Source of the DNA: Zunongwangia atlantica 22II14-10F7 | Lineage (GTDB): Bacteria > Bacteroidota > Bacteroidia > Flavobacteriales > Flavobacteriaceae | Direction of reading: 5' to 3' | NCBI RefSeq assembly: GCF_002094855.1 | Contig: NZ_ARYN01000007.1 | Location: 183,344-247,343, forward strand | Length of the DNA: 64,000 nucleotides | Shown: positions 9,171 to 18,060 of the stretch, piece after piece | How positions within the stretch are numbered: position 1 is the first letter of the stretch | How the letters are laid out: the number at the start of each line of letters is the position of its first letter | Position numbers and translations under genes: made by a program | The notes under the pieces: generated by a model | Database searches by the model: none | Told to the model about the DNA's origin: nothing | What the model saw: only the letters and a program-made list of their open reading frames with translations

Positions 9171-9833
9171 CTAATGAGCATTGGATTTTAGTAGCTCAGG
9201 AAATTTTTTCTTGAAACTATTTATTCTTGGGATAGATACTTTTTGGATATAAGGATTTTCAGGATGATACTTTTCGTAATCCTGGTGATAATCTTCGGCT
9301 ATCCAAAATTTTTGAAATGGTAAAACTTCAGCAGCAATTGGCTTCTCATAGTTTTTTCCGACTTCAGCTTTTACTTTTTCTATAATTTGCTTTTGTTCTT
9401 CATTCTGATAGAAAATAATAGAACGATACTGTGAACCACGATCTGGACCCTGGCCATTTACCTGTGTAGGGTTTTGCGAACCAAAATAAACTTTTACTAA
9501 AGTTTCAAAACTTACCACTTTTGGATCATAAATAACTTCTACACTTTCGGCGTGACCCGTCCTTCCGGTATTACTTTGTTCGTAAGTAGGATTTTTTGTA
9601 TGTCCTCCAGAGTAGCCAGAGATTGCTTCGTCTACTCCTTTTACACTTTCGTAAACAGCTTCAACACACCAAAAACAGCCGCTGGCAAAATACGCTCTTT
9701 CTAAGCCATCTTTTGCAGGAACTTCAACAGGTTTTGCATTTGCGATTTCAGGCTTTGTAGCTGGGTTGTTTTGTGCGTTATTTCCGCAGGCAAAAAGAAC
9801 AAGGCATACGGCAGTTAAAATAAATGATCTCAT
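9171..9833 (-). CDS. msrA: Peptide-methionine (S)-S-oxide reductase, lipoprotein form
   Basis: A 220-residue MsrA. The catalytic GCFWC motif is at residues 52-56, followed by the YSGG segment and a GHAESVEVIYDP stretch conserved in the family; the recycling cysteines usually near the C-terminus are not evident. The N-terminus is a signal peptide with a lipobox-like LFAC (Cys 16), so the enzyme is probably tethered in the envelope and repairs oxidised methionines of exported proteins. It follows another lipoprotein gene by 7 nt in one operon and is closed by a strong terminator. Confidence 0.95.
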   Translation of the reverse strand: MRSFILTAVCLVLFACGNNAQNNPATKPEIANAKPVEVPAKDGLERAYFASGCFWCVEAVYESVKGVDEAISGYSGGHTKNPTYEQSNTGRTGHAESVEVIYDPKVVSFETLVKVYFGSQNPTQVNGQGPDRGSQYRSIIFYQNEEQKQIIEKVKAEVGKNYEKPIAAEVLPFQKFWIAEDYHQDYEKYHPENPYIQKVSIPRINSFKKKFPELLKSNAH

Positions 9834-9840
9834 TTTTTAA

Positions 9841-10416
9841 TTAGCTTTTTGTGAAATTTCCTTCTAATGTTTTCTTTCCGAAGATAGCATAATCTGTAGC
9901 TAGTTGTCCTTCGATTTTGAATCCTAACCAATCAAGTTTTAGACCAGTTTTTGTAGGCTGAAGAGTAGCAATTGCTTCGTCTTTATCAAAATCGTCCCAG
10001 GGAAGATCTTTATTAGTATTTTTTGAAGACGGGCTCACATAAAAGGCGTTGTAACCATTGGCGGTTTTCTCGAATCTAACATTAATATACATACGATCTG
10101 GCTGAAGGCAAAACTCTGAATTACCCGTTAGACTAACTTCTACACAATAGCAATTGCAAGCCTCGTCTGCTTCTCCTTCTTTGGTATATCTGCCTGAGAT
10201 TTCTCCGGCAGCACTGTTGGTTTTAGAAGTATCTACAGATTCTTCAAGATTATCGATGTTATCGTATTTATTAATGTCATTTTCTTCGTCGACATTAGTT
10301 TCATTTTGTTCTACATTAACTTCTTTGCCAGAAGAATTTTTAGACTGATCTTTAGTGTTGTTTTTACAGGCAAAAGCCAGTAAAGCGAAGAGGATTATAA
10401 AAGATTTCTTTATCAT
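9841..10416 (-). CDS. Cysteine-rich lipoprotein of unknown function, upstream of msrA
   Basis: A 191-residue exported protein that begins MIKKSF and has a lipobox ending LLAFAC (Cys about 17), then a long Asn/Asp/Glu-rich linker. The C-terminal domain carries a cysteine cluster EACNCYCVEV and a further Cys in NSEFC, which may bind metal or form disulfides. I recognise no family. A TTG seven codons upstream (10437) is in frame, but the ATG at 10416 begins a proper signal peptide. It sits 7 nt before msrA, so a role in envelope redox defence is possible but only a contextual guess. Confidence 0.7.
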   Translation of the reverse strand: MIKKSFIILFALLAFACKNNTKDQSKNSSGKEVNVEQNETNVDEENDINKYDNIDNLEESVDTSKTNSAAGEISGRYTKEGEADEACNCYCVEVSLTGNSEFCLQPDRMYINVRFEKTANGYNAFYVSPSSKNTNKDLPWDDFDKDEAIATLQPTKTGLKLDWLGFKIEGQLATDYAIFGKKTLEGNFTKS

Positions 10417-10510
10417 AATTTGCGTGCTAGTTATCAAGTAAAGTTAACTTTTTAAGCACGTATTATTGTGAAATCCTTGTTAATCAATAATTTTAGAGAT
10501 TTTAGGGCAT

Positions 10511-10552
10511 AAAAAAACTGCTTAAAAATATCGAATATCTTTAAGCAGTTTT
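10511..10552 (-). terminator. Intrinsic terminator of the Nif3/zinc-ribbon-like operon
   Basis: Arms ACTGCTTAAA and TTTAAGCAGT with an extended inner ATAT pairing around TCGA. On the minus strand it is followed by seven T. It lies 27 nt after the stop at 10579. Confidence 0.85.
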
Positions 10553-10578
10553 ATAAGAATTTAATCTACTTTTTGCAA

Positions 10579-11358
10579 TTACATGCTTTGGAAAAGTTGA
10601 TCCATTTTTTCTTTTTCTTCTTTTGCTAAATCTTCATCAACAAGAATACGACCACTGTGCTCGTCTGTAATGATTTTCTTTCTTCCGGCAATTTCCATGA
10701 TTACCTGTGGAGGAATAGTGAAATAAGAACCACCTGAAGCACCACGCTCTACTGGTACGATTGCTAAACCATTTTTAACATTGCTACGAATACGTTTGTA
10801 AGCTTTTACTAAACGTGCATCGATTTCAGTTTCGTACTGCTCAGATCTATCGATAAGTGCCTGCTCTTCTTTCTCAGTTTCAGCAAGGATCGCATCTAGT
10901 TCTCCTTTTTTGTGATCTAAGTGTGCCTGGCGATCTTTTAAGCGATCTTTAGTTTGCTCGATCACTTGTTTCTTTTGCTCGATTTGAGCTTTATATTCTT
11001 TAATGTGCTTTTCTGCAAGCTCGATTTCTAACTCCTGGTATTCAACTTCTTTAGTTAAAGCGTTAAATTCACGGTTATTACGAACATTTTTTTGCTGCTC
11101 AGAATATTTTTTGATGGTGGTCTTAGACTCGTCGATAAGATTTTTCTTATTCTTAATATCGTTGTTAATCACTTCGATATCACCATCTAATTTTTGTAAA
11201 CGTTTATTCAATCCGGCTACTTCATCTTCTAAATCCTGTACCTCTAAAGGAAGTTCGCCTCTCACGTTTCGAATTTCATCAATTCTGGAATCTACCAACT
11301 GAAGATCGTATAAAGCTCTTAACTTCTCTTCTACAGTAAGATCATTTTTCTTTGCCAT
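10579..11358 (-). CDS. Coiled-coil protein with degenerate C4 zinc-ribbon domain (CdsZ/FlgZ-like)
   Basis: A 259-residue cytoplasmic protein. Residues about 25-185 form a long charged coiled coil, and residues 205-240 correspond to the C4 zinc-ribbon domain of the CdsZ/FlgZ-like family, preserving the IPPQ and SGRIL landmarks. All four expected zinc cysteines are replaced (Ser208, Ser211, Asp232, Ser235), so this copy should not bind zinc in the usual way. Family members with intact cysteines serve as chaperones or nucleic-acid-associated factors; the role here is unknown. It follows the Nif3-like gene by 2 nt and is thus cotranscribed with it, a pairing common in bacteria. Confidence 0.85.
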   Translation of the reverse strand: MAKKNDLTVEEKLRALYDLQLVDSRIDEIRNVRGELPLEVQDLEDEVAGLNKRLQKLDGDIEVINNDIKNKKNLIDESKTTIKKYSEQQKNVRNNREFNALTKEVEYQELEIELAEKHIKEYKAQIEQKKQVIEQTKDRLKDRQAHLDHKKGELDAILAETEKEEQALIDRSEQYETEIDARLVKAYKRIRSNVKNGLAIVPVERGASGGSYFTIPPQVIMEIAGRKKIITDEHSGRILVDEDLAKEEKEKMDQLFQSM

Positions 11359-11360
11359 AC

Positions 11361-12455
11361 TTAAATATACTTGATAGGATTGCTATTTGTCTCTGCTAAA
11401 ATAAGTGCAAAATTACTAAATTTTTTCGTTAAAAAAGAATATAGTAAATTTTTTGTAAACTGTTCGCTTTCATAGTGTCCAATATCGGCTAACACTATAT
11501 TTTTCTCGGCTTTATAGAAGTCGTGGTATTTTAAATCTGCCGTGATATAAATATCTGCGCCCGCTTTTTTAGCATTTTCGATCGCAAAAGCGCCACTTCC
11601 ACCTAAAACGGCAACCTTTTTTATTGGTTTTTCCAGCAATTCTGAATGCCGTACACAACCGGTTTTAAAGGTCGATTTTATATATTTTAGGAAAGTTTTT
11701 TCATTCTGTGGTTCTTCCAGCTCACCAATCATTCCCATCCCAAGATGCTGATTGGTGTTTTCCAGGCTCGTAATTTCGTATGCAACTTCTTCGTATGGGT
11801 GTGAAGTGAATAGTGCATTTAAAACTTTTCCCTCTACATGAGCTGGGAATGTAATGCCAATCTGAGTTTCTTCTTCAAAATGGATATTTCCTCGTTCTCC
11901 AACTACAGGATTAGATGCTTCATTTCCCTTAAAACTTCCTTCTCCGTTTACATTAAAGCTGCAATTATCATAGTTTCCAATACTGCCACCGCCTGCATCG
12001 AAGATCGCTTTTCGAACTTTTTCAGCATCTTTTTTTGGTACATACGTAAGTAGTTTTTTAATGCTGTTTTTCTTCGGAATTAAGATTCGACGATTTACGA
12101 GTCCTATTTTCTCACAAATCATATCATTTACGCCTTTATGCTGATTGTCTAGTGCGGTATGAATTGCATAAATGGCAATATCATTTTTTATCGCTTTAAG
12201 AACCACGCGCTCTACATAATTTTTGCCCGTAATTTTTTTAAGCCCAGAGAATATAATAGGATGAAAGCTAACAATAAGATTACAATTTTTGGTAATCGCT
12301 TCGTCTATCGTAGCTTCAAGCGTATCCAAGGTAATTAAAGCCCCGGTAACTTCAGCGCTTTTATCGCCAACTAAAAGTCCCACATTATCAAAATCTTCAG
12401 CATAATTTAATGGAGCAAATTCCTCAATTTCTTTTATGATATCCTGAATAATCAT
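11361..12455 (-). CDS. Nif3-like dinuclear metal center protein (YqfO/GTP cyclohydrolase 1 type 2 homolog)
   Basis: A 364-residue protein of the Nif3/YbgI family in its long form with an inserted middle domain (residues about 130-230, the PII-like insert of YqfO-type proteins). Metal-binding residues can be seen in VSFHPIIFSG near residue 65, in DNVG near the N-terminus, and in ADIGHYESEQ near residue 327. Members form toroidal hexamers holding two metal ions per subunit; the physiological reaction is not settled. It is the first gene of an operon with the zinc-ribbon-like protein and is divergent from lpxK. Confidence 0.92.
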   Translation of the reverse strand: MIIQDIIKEIEEFAPLNYAEDFDNVGLLVGDKSAEVTGALITLDTLEATIDEAITKNCNLIVSFHPIIFSGLKKITGKNYVERVVLKAIKNDIAIYAIHTALDNQHKGVNDMICEKIGLVNRRILIPKKNSIKKLLTYVPKKDAEKVRKAIFDAGGGSIGNYDNCSFNVNGEGSFKGNEASNPVVGERGNIHFEEETQIGITFPAHVEGKVLNALFTSHPYEEVAYEITSLENTNQHLGMGMIGELEEPQNEKTFLKYIKSTFKTGCVRHSELLEKPIKKVAVLGGSGAFAIENAKKAGADIYITADLKYHDFYKAEKNIVLADIGHYESEQFTKNLLYSFLTKKFSNFALILAETNSNPIKYI

Positions 12456-12645
12456 ACTTTTAAATTTTAAATGCCTTTATAAAGGTCTTTTGCTAATTCT
12501 CTAAATATCGCGTTGTTTTAAAAACAATATATTAATAGCAGAATTAGCTTTGGTTATCGATAGGTTTTCTGGATTTAAACATCTGTTTTTAATCGAAAAA
12601 CCTATAAAAATAGATTTCAAAGATAAATATTATAGCCTGCCTTAT

Positions 12646-13647
12646 ATGAATTTACTACGAAAATTCCTTTTCCCTTTTGCCTTTCTCTATGGTATAATTG
12701 TATGGTTTAGAAATAAATTTTTTGATGCCGGAATTTTAAAAAGTACCAGCTATGATTTTCCGGTAGTCTGTGTAGGGAATCTTAGTGCTGGTGGAACCGG
12801 GAAATCACCAATGATTGAATATTTACTGCGGAAGTTAAGTTATGAAAATATAGCTGTTTTAAGTAGAGGTTATAAAAGATCTACGGAAGGTTTTTTGTTA
12901 CTGAAAGGAACCGAGGAAGCCATTGAAACCGGCGACGAACCTTTGCAGTTTAAAACCAAATTCCCTAAAGCCATGATTGCTGTAGATGCCGATCGTAGAA
13001 ACGGAATTGCCGAATTACGTAAACAAAACGCTGAAATTGTACTTTTAGATGATGCTTTTCAGCACCGAAAAGTAAAAGCAGGTTTTAATATTTTACTCAC
13101 TGCTTATGGAGATCTCTATTCTAACGATTTTTTATTGCCTACCGGAAATCTTCGCGAAACATATTCTGGTGCCGATAGGGCACAGGTGATTATTGTTACA
13201 AAATGCCCTGCGAATATTACATTAAAAGAACGTGAGCACATAAGATTTAAGCTTCAAATTAAACAATATCAGGATTTATATTTTTCTACAATTAAATATG
13301 CCGATGTTATTTCAAACGGGAAAGAAGAATTTTCTCTTACTCAATTGGGTAATAATTACACGGTGGTAACGGGAATTGCAAAGCCAGAACCGTTTATCCA
13401 ATATTTAAAAGCTGAAAATGTAGATTTTGAGCATCAAAATTTTCCAGATCATCATAATTTTACTGCAGCAGAAATTGATGTTTTGAATACGAAACCATGT
13501 ATTCTTACAACCGAGAAAGATTTTATGCGTTTAAAGGATAAGATTAGTGTTCCGCTTTATTATTTGCCTATTGAAACCGCTTTTGTAGAAAATGAAGCAC
13601 ATTTTTTAGATAGGTTAAATAGTTTTATAACTGAATTTAAAAAATAG
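12646..13647 (+). CDS. lpxK: Tetraacyldisaccharide 4'-kinase
   Basis: A 333-residue LpxK. A short N-terminal membrane-associated helix (residues about 8-25) precedes the P-loop GNLSAGGTGKS at residues 44-54; DDAFQHRK, the conserved catalytic region, follows near residue 140. It phosphorylates the lipid A precursor at the 4' position at the inner face of the membrane. An in-frame TTG at 12550 would add 32 residues absent from the family, so the ATG at 12646 is chosen. It shows that this organism builds lipid A through the Raetz pathway. It is single and divergent from the Nif3 operon. Confidence 0.93.
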   Translation: MNLLRKFLFPFAFLYGIIVWFRNKFFDAGILKSTSYDFPVVCVGNLSAGGTGKSPMIEYLLRKLSYENIAVLSRGYKRSTEGFLLLKGTEEAIETGDEPLQFKTKFPKAMIAVDADRRNGIAELRKQNAEIVLLDDAFQHRKVKAGFNILLTAYGDLYSNDFLLPTGNLRETYSGADRAQVIIVTKCPANITLKEREHIRFKLQIKQYQDLYFSTIKYADVISNGKEEFSLTQLGNNYTVVTGIAKPEPFIQYLKAENVDFEHQNFPDHHNFTAAEIDVLNTKPCILTTEKDFMRLKDKISVPLYYLPIETAFVENEAHFLDRLNSFITEFKK

Positions 13648-13789
13648 GGAATAAGTATTTACTAGGATAAATAAAAAATGAGACCAGTATTATTGGCATC
13701 ATTTTTTTTGGCTAATTCAAACTATATAATCTTCGCGTATTTTATATAATTTTACTAACCAAAAAAGTTGCAAGCAACATGCCAATGGC

Positions 13790-16021
13790 TTAAGCTTTGG
13801 CTTCCTGTCTTGCTAAATACTTATTAATCTTTGTAAAGAATTCCTCGGTTTTGTAGGGTTTAGGGATAATATCATTAAACCCGTTTAGGTAAAATTCATC
13901 CAGATTTTCATCTAAAGTTACCGCTGTTAAAGCGATAATGGGTATTTCTTTATCAAATTTTCGAATTTCTTTTGTTGCCTCAATACCGCTAATACCTGGC
14001 ATATGGATATCCATCAAGATTAAGTTGAAGTTTCCTTCCTTCACCATTTCAATTGCGGTAGTACCATTGTCTGCAACTTTACAAATCGCATTATTCTTTT
14101 CAATAATCTTTTTGGTGATCATTTGGTTAATCTTGTTGTCTTCTACAACCAGTATTTCTTTGCCTGCCAAATAATCTTCCTTTTTAGCTGGTAATTCTTC
14201 CGTTGCTTCTTCAGTAGTTGCTGCAGGTTCTATAACTACAAATTTTAAATCGAACGAAAATTTAGAGCCGTCTCCCAAATCACTTTCCAGCGTAATTTCA
14301 CTATCCATCAAGCTAAGTAAATTCTTAACGATAGAAAGCCCTAAACCAGTACCGCCAAATTTGCGATTAATTTGTGTAGAGCCCTGGGTGAAATTCTCAA
14401 AAATTGCTTTCTGTTTTTCTTTCGAAATTCCTTCGCCATTATCTTCAATTTCAAAATGAAGAAGAACTTCGTCTTTTACCTGCTTTACCAATCCTACCCT
14501 TATCCAAATGTCGCCATCTTCAGTAAATTTGATAGAGTTCCCGATAAGATTGATTAAAATTTGCGATAATTTTAAAGGATCTCCTTTTAATTTCTTCGGA
14601 ACAGATTTTTCAAAATCGAAATGAATTTGAATATTCTTATCGTCGGCAGAATTTTTAAGTGCAACTAAAACATCTGAAATTCGCTTCTTTAAATCGAAAG
14701 AAGAATTTACAATTTCAACTTTATTTGCTTCAAGTTTGTTTAAATCCAGGATGTTGTTAATTAAACTCAGTAAATATTCCCCTGAAAATTTTAAAGAATT
14801 AAGATGTTCTTTTTGGTTTGGCGTTGGGTTTTCTTCCAGTAATAAATGTGTTAAACCTGTAACGGCATAAAGCGGGGTCCTAAGTTCGTGAGTAATGGTG
14901 CTTAAAAACTGAGCTTTAGCTGTAGTTGCTCTTTCAGCGTTTTCTTTTGCCAGTGTTAATTCTCTATTTTTCTTTTGTAATAATCCGTTTGCTCTTGCTC
15001 TAAGATTGTTGTTTTTATAAAGCGATAAAGTTAGTAGCGATAAAATTGTAATTAGCGCAACACTTAAAATTGTGGTTAGCTTATTAACTTTTAAAGAATG
15101 TTCGTTTTCTTTTCGCTGTGCTGCGAGTTCTTTTATTTCACTTCTAAGCGCATCATTGCCATATTTTGAATAGACATCTTGAGCTAGAGCCTTCTTGTTT
15201 ATATTAAAAAGTCGGTCTCTTTCAGAATTTGATAGTTTTAGATAACTTAAAGCCTGTGCTGAATCATCTTTAGCTTCGAAAATCTGACTAAGAATTCCGT
15301 AGCAACTCATCACCATTCCGTTAAACTTATTTTGTTGTGCAATCGCTAATGCGATATTGGCATAATTAATAGCTTCATCTAGATGTCCTCTGCTAAGTTC
15401 GGTTCTGGCTAAATAATAGTTGAGCCTGGAATATTCGTAAGGATTAGAAAGTGAATCCAGGTTTTCTTTAGCTTTTTCAAAGTACTGAAATGCTTTATCT
15501 GGTAAGCTGTCTAGGTTTAAAAAGATAATACCTCGTTGAAGGTTAAGAAGCGAAAGATATTGATCTAATTTTTTTTCGTTAGATTTTTTATAATGTCGTT
15601 CAGAAAGATTTAAATAATCTATTGCCCGTTGACGCTCTTTTTGGGAAACCAGTATTTTAGAGAAACTAAGATAGCTGTAAGCAAGTCCTGTTTCATCTAA
15701 AAGTTCTCGTTGTATAGCAATAGCTCTGTTAAGCGAAGTAATAGCTTCACTGTAATCGTGTTTTATATAATCTAGCTTAGAGGTTATACTGCTGGCCAAT
15801 GCAATGTACCTCTTGTGATTATTATCCTTTGCTAATTTTAATGATCGGTTAAGTTCATTTGTTGCTTTGTCGAATTCATACCTGTTCACAGATAACTCTG
15901 CAGTTTTTAACAGGCTGTCAATTTGACGAGTAATTTCTTCTCTATTTTGTTCTTGGGCACTAGAGGAAAAAATTATAAAGCACGAAAAAAGCAGGAAATA
16001 CGTAAGCTTTAACTTATTCAT
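13790..16021 (-). CDS. Hybrid sensor histidine kinase / response regulator with N-terminal TPR sensor
   Basis: A 743-residue one-piece phosphorelay protein. An N-terminal signal peptide (residues 1-22) is followed by a periplasmic TPR-like helical region (about 30-300) and a single membrane helix (about 313-335). The cytoplasm holds a HisKA domain with phospho-acceptor His378 in THELRTP, a HATPase domain (LINLIGNSIKFT near 490, DNGEGI near 528, GTGLGLSIV near 558) and a C-terminal receiver with Asp671 and Lys721. No DNA-binding output domain or HPt is fused or adjacent. TPR-sensing kinases of this kind are frequent in Bacteroidota; the signal is unknown. Confidence 0.92.
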   Translation of the reverse strand: MNKLKLTYFLLFSCFIIFSSSAQEQNREEITRQIDSLLKTAELSVNRYEFDKATNELNRSLKLAKDNNHKRYIALASSITSKLDYIKHDYSEAITSLNRAIAIQRELLDETGLAYSYLSFSKILVSQKERQRAIDYLNLSERHYKKSNEKKLDQYLSLLNLQRGIIFLNLDSLPDKAFQYFEKAKENLDSLSNPYEYSRLNYYLARTELSRGHLDEAINYANIALAIAQQNKFNGMVMSCYGILSQIFEAKDDSAQALSYLKLSNSERDRLFNINKKALAQDVYSKYGNDALRSEIKELAAQRKENEHSLKVNKLTTILSVALITILSLLTLSLYKNNNLRARANGLLQKKNRELTLAKENAERATTAKAQFLSTITHELRTPLYAVTGLTHLLLEENPTPNQKEHLNSLKFSGEYLLSLINNILDLNKLEANKVEIVNSSFDLKKRISDVLVALKNSADDKNIQIHFDFEKSVPKKLKGDPLKLSQILINLIGNSIKFTEDGDIWIRVGLVKQVKDEVLLHFEIEDNGEGISKEKQKAIFENFTQGSTQINRKFGGTGLGLSIVKNLLSLMDSEITLESDLGDGSKFSFDLKFVVIEPAATTEEATEELPAKKEDYLAGKEILVVEDNKINQMITKKIIEKNNAICKVADNGTTAIEMVKEGNFNLILMDIHMPGISGIEATKEIRKFDKEIPIIALTAVTLDENLDEFYLNGFNDIIPKPYKTEEFFTKINKYLARQEAKA

Positions 16022-16064
16022 TTTGCAGCTGAACGGCTTAAAATTGCTGTTAAAGATACTTAAA

Positions 16065-17066
16065 TTAATAGAAAGTTGAAATTAAATCTATCAACCTGCT
16101 TGAATATCCAACTTCGTTATCATACCAGCCAATTAGCTTTATAAGTTTGCCGTCTATAACCGATGTCATTTCAGCATCAAAAACACAAGAATGGGTATTG
16201 CCAGAAATATCTTTCGATACAATTGGATCTTCAGTGTAGCTTAAAATTCCTTTTAAGTTAGTTTTAGAAGCTGATTTAAAAATGGCGTTAACCTCATTTA
16301 TGGAAGTTGGTTTTGCGACATTAATCGTCATATCGGTTAAAGAGCCGTTAGGGACAGGTACTCTAATTCCGCAGCCGCCAATAACATCATGTAAATCTGG
16401 AAAAATACTGGTTAAAGCTTTTGCTGCCCCGGTAGTTGTGGGAATTATCGATTGTGTTGCTGCTCTGCTTCGGCGTAAATCGCGATGTGGTTGGTCGTGT
16501 AAACTTTGATCTGATGTGAATGAATGAACCGTAGTAATATAAGCTTGCTCTACCTCAAAGTTTTCATGAATCAATTTTAGCATTGGTGCTGCATTATTTG
16601 TAGTGCATGAGGCATTAGAAATAATGTCTTCACTACCATCTAAAATATGATCATTAACCCCAAGAACTACCATTTTAATGCTCTCGCCTTGCGGCGGAAC
16701 AGATAAAATCACTTTTTTTACAGTCTCGCCTAAATGATTTTCCAGCTCTGGTCGAGTTTTAAATTTCCCGGTGGCTTCAACTACAACATCTACTTCAGTA
16801 GAAGTCCAATCTATTTTTGAAGGGTGATTTTGGTTAAAAACAGTGGTTGTTTTTCCATTTACCAACAGCTTGTTTTCTTCCGTAGAAATTTCAGCATTAA
16901 AAATTCCGTGGATGCTATCGTATTTTAATAAATGTGCCAGCGTTTTTGCATCGGCCAGATCGTTTATGGCAACCACATTTATTTGAGGATGGTCAATAAG
17001 TAACCTGAACAAATTTCGACCAATGCGGCCAAAACCGTTTATTCCAAGATTAATGTTTTTGGGCAT
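16065..17066 (-). CDS. gap: Glyceraldehyde-3-phosphate dehydrogenase, type I
   Basis: A 333-residue GAPDH with the NAD-binding GFGRIGR at residues 11-17, catalytic Cys154 in NASCTTN and His181 in TTVHSFT. It interconverts glyceraldehyde-3-phosphate and 1,3-bisphosphoglycerate in the cytoplasm. The usual second cysteine four residues after the catalytic one is Asn here, which does not affect catalysis. The gene starts 4 nt after lipA stops, forming a lipA-gap operon. Whether it works in glycolysis or gluconeogenesis cannot be decided, because many Flavobacteriia have more than one gap gene. Confidence 0.95.
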   Translation of the reverse strand: MPKNINLGINGFGRIGRNLFRLLIDHPQINVVAINDLADAKTLAHLLKYDSIHGIFNAEISTEENKLLVNGKTTTVFNQNHPSKIDWTSTEVDVVVEATGKFKTRPELENHLGETVKKVILSVPPQGESIKMVVLGVNDHILDGSEDIISNASCTTNNAAPMLKLIHENFEVEQAYITTVHSFTSDQSLHDQPHRDLRRSRAATQSIIPTTTGAAKALTSIFPDLHDVIGGCGIRVPVPNGSLTDMTINVAKPTSINEVNAIFKSASKTNLKGILSYTEDPIVSKDISGNTHSCVFDAEMTSVIDGKLIKLIGWYDNEVGYSSRLIDLISTFY

Positions 17067-17070
17067 TTTC

Positions 17071-17949
17071 TTAGTTAATGTGCTTTTGCGCTTTGTAAGA
17101 AGATCTTACCAGTGCACTACTCTCTACATGTCTAAATCCAAGATCTAAACCAATAGCTTCGTATTTTTTAAATTGATCTGGTGTGATAAATTGCTTAACG
17201 GGTAAATGGCGTTTACTTGGCTGTAAATACTGCCCAATAGTCACCACATCTACGTTAGCGTCTTTAAGATCGTGAAGTGTTTGAATTACTTCTTCTTCAG
17301 TTTCACCAAGACCAAGCATAATTCCCGATTTTGTACGATTTATGCCTTGTTCTTTTAAATAACGTAAAACTTCTAAAGAGCGATCGTATTTAGCCTGGAT
17401 TCTAACTTCGCGAGTTAATCTGCGAACGGTTTCCATGTTATGAGAAACAACTTCTGGAGCTACCTCTACGATACGATCAATATTTCTGGTATTTCCCTGA
17501 AAATCTGGGATAAGTGTTTCTAAAGTGGTTTCAGGATTCATTCGGCGAATGGCTTTTACCGTTTCTGCCCAAATGATAGATCCCATATCTTTTAAATCAT
17601 CACGGTCTACACTTGTAACCACCGCGTGTTTAATTTTCATTAATTTAATAGAGCGTGCAACTTTCTCTGGCTCGTCCCAATCTACCGTTTCTGGTCTACC
17701 GGTTTTAACGCCACAAAATCCGCAGGAACGAGTACAAATATTACCCAAAATCATAAAAGTTGCGGTTCCTTCGCTCCAGCATTCACCCATGTTTGGGCAA
17801 CTACCTGAAGTACAAATTGTATGTAGATCGTATTTATCTACAAGACTACGTAATTCTGTATATTTTTTACCTGTAGGAAGCTTAACTCTAAGCCATTTTG
17901 GTTTTCCTTTAGGTGCTGTTTTCTGGGGTGCAAGTGTTTCTGTACTCAT
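17071..17949 (-). CDS. lipA: Lipoyl synthase
   Basis: A 292-residue radical-SAM enzyme. Cys46, Cys51 and Cys57 form the auxiliary-cluster motif CTSGSCPNMGEC, and Cys72, Cys76 and Cys79 form the radical-SAM CxxxCxxC; the C-terminal RSSY that ligates the auxiliary cluster is present in VRSSYKA. It inserts two sulfur atoms into protein-bound octanoyl groups to make lipoyl cofactor for 2-oxo acid dehydrogenases. It is first in the lipA-gap operon, with a TATCTTTG -7-like element 18 nt upstream. Confidence 0.97.
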   Translation of the reverse strand: MSTETLAPQKTAPKGKPKWLRVKLPTGKKYTELRSLVDKYDLHTICTSGSCPNMGECWSEGTATFMILGNICTRSCGFCGVKTGRPETVDWDEPEKVARSIKLMKIKHAVVTSVDRDDLKDMGSIIWAETVKAIRRMNPETTLETLIPDFQGNTRNIDRIVEVAPEVVSHNMETVRRLTREVRIQAKYDRSLEVLRYLKEQGINRTKSGIMLGLGETEEEVIQTLHDLKDANVDVVTIGQYLQPSKRHLPVKQFITPDQFKKYEAIGLDLGFRHVESSALVRSSYKAQKHIN

Positions 17950-17966
17950 AGCAAAAATCTCTTGTT

Positions 17967-17974
17967 CAAAGATA
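17967..17974 (-). promoter_or_regulatory. Putative -7 element for lipA-gap
   Basis: TATCTTTG on the minus strand matches TAnnTTTG and lies 17 nt before the lipA ATG. No matching -33 TTG was found, so this is a partial match. Confidence 0.5.
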
Positions 17975-18060
17975 CAATATTCTATCTAATTGCATAATTA
18001 GACGTAGCTAGTTTGCAAAGCTAAATGGTATTTTTAGATATAGGGAATTTTCAGGAACTA

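Noticed and set aside
13677..13748. 23-codon ORF after lpxK starting MRPVLLASFF
   Set aside because: Very AT-rich, no conservation argument, no promoter or terminator; likely chance.
16065..17066. GAPDH with Asn instead of the second Cys of the active-site motif taken as inactive
   Set aside because: The catalytic Cys154 and His181 are intact; the second Cys is not needed and is often absent in Bacteroidota enzymes.
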